Positions 61,891-64,000 of a stretch of 64,000 bases of DNA are shown here, piece by piece. How positions within the stretch are numbered: position 1 is the stretch's first letter; every line of letters begins with the position of its first letter. Position numbers and translations under genes: made by a program. The stretch spans positions 1,054,001 to 1,118,000 of the forward strand of contig NZ_CP063362.1 in NCBI RefSeq assembly GCF_016807805.1, in the 5' to 3' direction. Origin of the DNA: Xanthobacter dioxanivorans. GTDB taxonomy: Bacteria > Pseudomonadota > Alphaproteobacteria > Rhizobiales > Xanthobacteraceae. The notes under the pieces are model-generated. The model worked only from the letters and a program-made list of their open reading frames with translations. It ran no database searches and had not been told where the DNA came from.

Positions 61891-64000
61891 TTATTTCGAC
61901 CAGCCCTTTATGATGCGCTCGACCTGCTTGAGGCGATCCTCCGGTGACGTGGATCGGCGCGCGGCGTCATCCAAGATTGGCCTCGCTTCGTCAGCTTGCA
62001 ATCCGTGCGTCCACAGGTCTGTTGCAAGGTCCCAAATTGCCCCGTCCCCTTGGCCTGCGCGAGTGCCAGTCTCATCGAATATCGCCACCGCCTCCTTTAC
62101 GGCCTCAGTGACCTCGGGAGGCCATTCTTCCCCTTCGATGTGCAAAGGAGCGATAGGAGGAGAAGGCACATGCGCAGGCACCTTTTGCAGCCAATAGTCG
62201 GGGTTTATCAGTTGGCGTTCGTCCCCCACCAATTCCTCAAAGAAGGACTCCCCATTGTCCGCTCGGCACGGAAAGTGGAAGATATCTACAAGGGATTTTT
62301 TCGACTTATCAAAGCCGTGGACGGCGTATCCATGCGCTTCCAACTCGATCATGATCGCCTGTAGCAGACGACGGTATTCTTCTCCCGACACTGCTCTTGA
62401 TAGCAGTATCACAGCCCTCCATTTTTCCCATTCTCTTGTAGAACTGAAGCTATTGGAAATGATCATTTTTTCTGAATGAAATATCCTCGCGAATTCCGCA
62501 CGGGAGATACCACCGCCATCGTTATCGAGGATGATAGCCGATGTCCCTTGGGCATAGATTGCCTCTCGGGCATTCACATGGGGATCATCAAATATCGTGA
62601 AATTGAAACATGGATTGTCAACCTTCTTTTGATAACTCATATCGAATGCTGCCGACATCATGTTGACAACCTCAACAACGGATACCAGAGGCACCACATG
62701 AGTTGCTGCCGGAGTGTAGCCTGGGCCACCTTTGATATGTAACGGATCATAGAAATTCAGAATCCATATCATATCGTTATTCTGAATAGTTCGTGTCACA
62801 ATATCCTCCCTTATAAGGGTTTCGTGACATGTAACAATAATACCGTTCTCTTCTACAGGTAGATTATCCTGCCTCTTCTCCTTGTCTCTTGCCCTTTGGG
62901 CTCTCTTCCTATCCTTATCACTTGCATGGATTCTCGGTCTGCCAACCTTGCCTACTCTCTTGGGAACCTCAATGGGAACCTTCGTCAAAGTGACTCCGTC
63001 GAATAGGCCTGCAAGCCAAAAAGCTGCTCTCGTGTCCGGAACGATCACGATCTTTCGCGTGGTTGATTCGATATCGCGAAGCGAACAGCGCATCGCGGCC
63101 TGATATATCTCCAAGCAATGGATTCCAATGTCGATATCCCTATCCGATAGACCGAGCCAATTCAGAAAACGCCTATAGTCGTCATCAGGGTTTCGCGCAG
63201 TGTATATGAACGCGTTATCTATGTACTCGTAGGAGTTCAGTCCGTGTGATGCTCCACCAATGTCTACGCCATCGGCCTTTACTAGGGCCAAATTGTCTAT
63301 TTGGAAATCGTCCTTGGCCTTGTTTGATTGGAAAATGAATGGTCTATCGGAAAATACGCCGATGGCGTATGCCTTCAGGTCTGACACAAGGCTTGCGTGT
63401 TTCTTCATGATCTCCTTGGACCATCTGGGCACGTCGAGATAATGAATGTCGAGAAGATGCCCATTGGGATGTCGGTCAAACGAAAACGTTATCTCCGCAT
63501 CCTTTCTCACTGGCGCATACGCGCGCTCGCCATAATCAACGAAATCAACGCCTCTATTAGAAAGTATCTTGAAAAAGAACGTGTCCTTGAACATGGCCGA
63601 TGCCACAGTGCAGGTTTTGAACCTGGATATCACGAGGGTGTTGCGGACCGAGCAAATGCACAGTTTCTTGGCTCCCTTGTCCCCGTCGACTATACTATCA
63701 TACCTCTCCTGGTGAACGAAACAGTCCCACCCCGCAGAAAGCAACTGCTTTGCTGCATCGCGAAATATATCATTCACCTTGTCCTTTTTCCTGACGATAT
63801 TTCTTAGGTCTGCTTCCGATTTGACGCAGAGGGGAACGTAGAGGCCCTCGCCTCTAGTCATAACGTGCTCCGTGAGGAAGCCATGGTTTACCGGCACTTC
63901 GATTGAGAAACCCTTTTCCACATGAGGGCACTCATCGAAGATCAAGTCCCAAAACTCGGCTCTGTGAAAATACGGAACAAGGTCAAATGCTTGCTCGGTT
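61891..64000 (-). CDS. Large helicase-like protein, N-terminus outside the window (partial)
   Basis: An open frame from the stop at 61891 through the right edge; about 700 residues are visible and no start is seen, as the TTG at 63945 is internal. Near the edge EFWDLIFDECPHVEKGF looks like a Walker B/DExx box. Further on, FLNWLGLSDRDIDIGI, IYQAAMRCSLRDIESTTRKI and VIVPDTRAAFWLAGLF resemble the second domain of helicases found on mobile elements. A basic stretch KRVGKVGRPRIHASDKDRKR follows at mid-protein, possibly DNA-binding. The C-terminal part is unrecognised. The P-loop would be to the right of 64000. Helicase assignment is from motif look only. Confidence 0.5.
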   Translation of the reverse strand, partial: TEQAFDLVPYFHRAEFWDLIFDECPHVEKGFSIEVPVNHGFLTEHVMTRGEGLYVPLCVKSEADLRNIVRKKDKVNDIFRDAAKQLLSAGWDCFVHQERYDSIVDGDKGAKKLCICSVRNTLVISRFKTCTVASAMFKDTFFFKILSNRGVDFVDYGERAYAPVRKDAEITFSFDRHPNGHLLDIHYLDVPRWSKEIMKKHASLVSDLKAYAIGVFSDRPFIFQSNKAKDDFQIDNLALVKADGVDIGGASHGLNSYEYIDNAFIYTARNPDDDYRRFLNWLGLSDRDIDIGIHCLEIYQAAMRCSLRDIESTTRKIVIVPDTRAAFWLAGLFDGVTLTKVPIEVPKRVGKVGRPRIHASDKDRKRAQRARDKEKRQDNLPVEENGIIVTCHETLIREDIVTRTIQNNDMIWILNFYDPLHIKGGPGYTPAATHVVPLVSVVEVVNMMSAAFDMSYQKKVDNPCFNFTIFDDPHVNAREAIYAQGTSAIILDNDGGGISRAEFARIFHSEKMIISNSFSSTREWEKWRAVILLSRAVSGEEYRRLLQAIMIELEAHGYAVHGFDKSKKSLVDIFHFPCRADNGESFFEELVGDERQLINPDYWLQKVPAHVPSPPIAPLHIEGEEWPPEVTEAVKEAVAIFDETGTRAGQGDGAIWDLATDLWTHGLQADEARPILDDAARRSTSPEDRLKQVERIIKGWSK

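Larger units (their letters stand above)
55950..64000. mobile_element. Left end of an integrated genomic island
   Basis: AT-rich block beginning at the tRNA-Arg gene: a P4-type tyrosine integrase, then unrecognised small genes, a DUF805 protein, an LprI-like protein and a large helicase-like gene that runs off the window. Base composition and codon use change sharply from the GC-rich left side. No second att copy is visible before 64000, so the island continues to the right. The exact left boundary is uncertain by some tens of bases. Confidence 0.75.

Overview
The window is a high-GC proteobacterial chromosome segment. The codon bias, the ActP/DUF485 pair, the abundance of Liv-type and NitT/TauT-type ABC transporters, the Mo-hydroxylase and the P4-type integrase beside a tRNA-Arg(CCT) gene suggest an alphaproteobacterium of the Hyphomicrobiales, perhaps Xanthobacter/Azorhizobium-like. 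The genus is an inference from gene content only.

Layout. 38-2075: acetate permease operon (DUF485 then actP). 2730-9191: oxidative catabolic block with a molybdenum hydroxylase (FAD subunit plus a fused [2Fe-2S]/Mo subunit), a membrane-anchored ABM-domain protein, a flavin monooxygenase and the remnant of an SMP-30 lactonase. 9177-11776: LysR regulator divergent from an SDR, then an aldo/keto reductase. 11818-19222: a distinctive co-directional block with two paralogous C-C-bond-hydrolase-like alpha/beta hydrolases, a NitT/TauT-type ABC transporter, a BtrH/C39-like protein and an XRE-cupin regulator, with a perfect 19-bp palindrome in front of the first gene. 19341-22808: LysR regulator divergent from an exported alpha/beta hydrolase, then a MocR-type regulator. 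23016-34459: CinA C-terminal domain protein, CobW GTPase, OMP-decarboxylase-like protein, aldehyde dehydrogenase, amidohydrolase, a NadC-like transferase with altered active-site motifs, a HAD nucleotidase and a complete LivKHMGF importer. 34472-41477: a UgpBAEC-like importer with metallophosphoesterase, DeoR regulator and inositol-monophosphatase-like enzyme. 41506-52932: nitronate monooxygenase, FadJ-like protein, thiolase, acyl-CoA ligase, a second Liv importer and a FadR-type GntR regulator. 53201-55745: glutathione transferase plus Kef-type antiporter.

From about 55950 the base composition becomes clearly AT-richer. A tRNA-Arg(CCT) gene (minus strand) is followed by a tyrosine integrase and a string of mostly unrecognised small genes, with a large helicase-like protein running off the right edge. 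This is the left end of an integrated island; its other end is outside the window.

Quality note: six genes (actP, a ugpE-like permease start, the IMPase-like gene, the fadJ-like gene, and livF and livH of the second importer) are each broken by what looks like one missing base in a run of four or five G/C. The pattern points to homopolymer deletion errors in the assembly rather than real gene decay. The fadJ-like gene also lacks its NAD-binding domain, which a single indel cannot explain.
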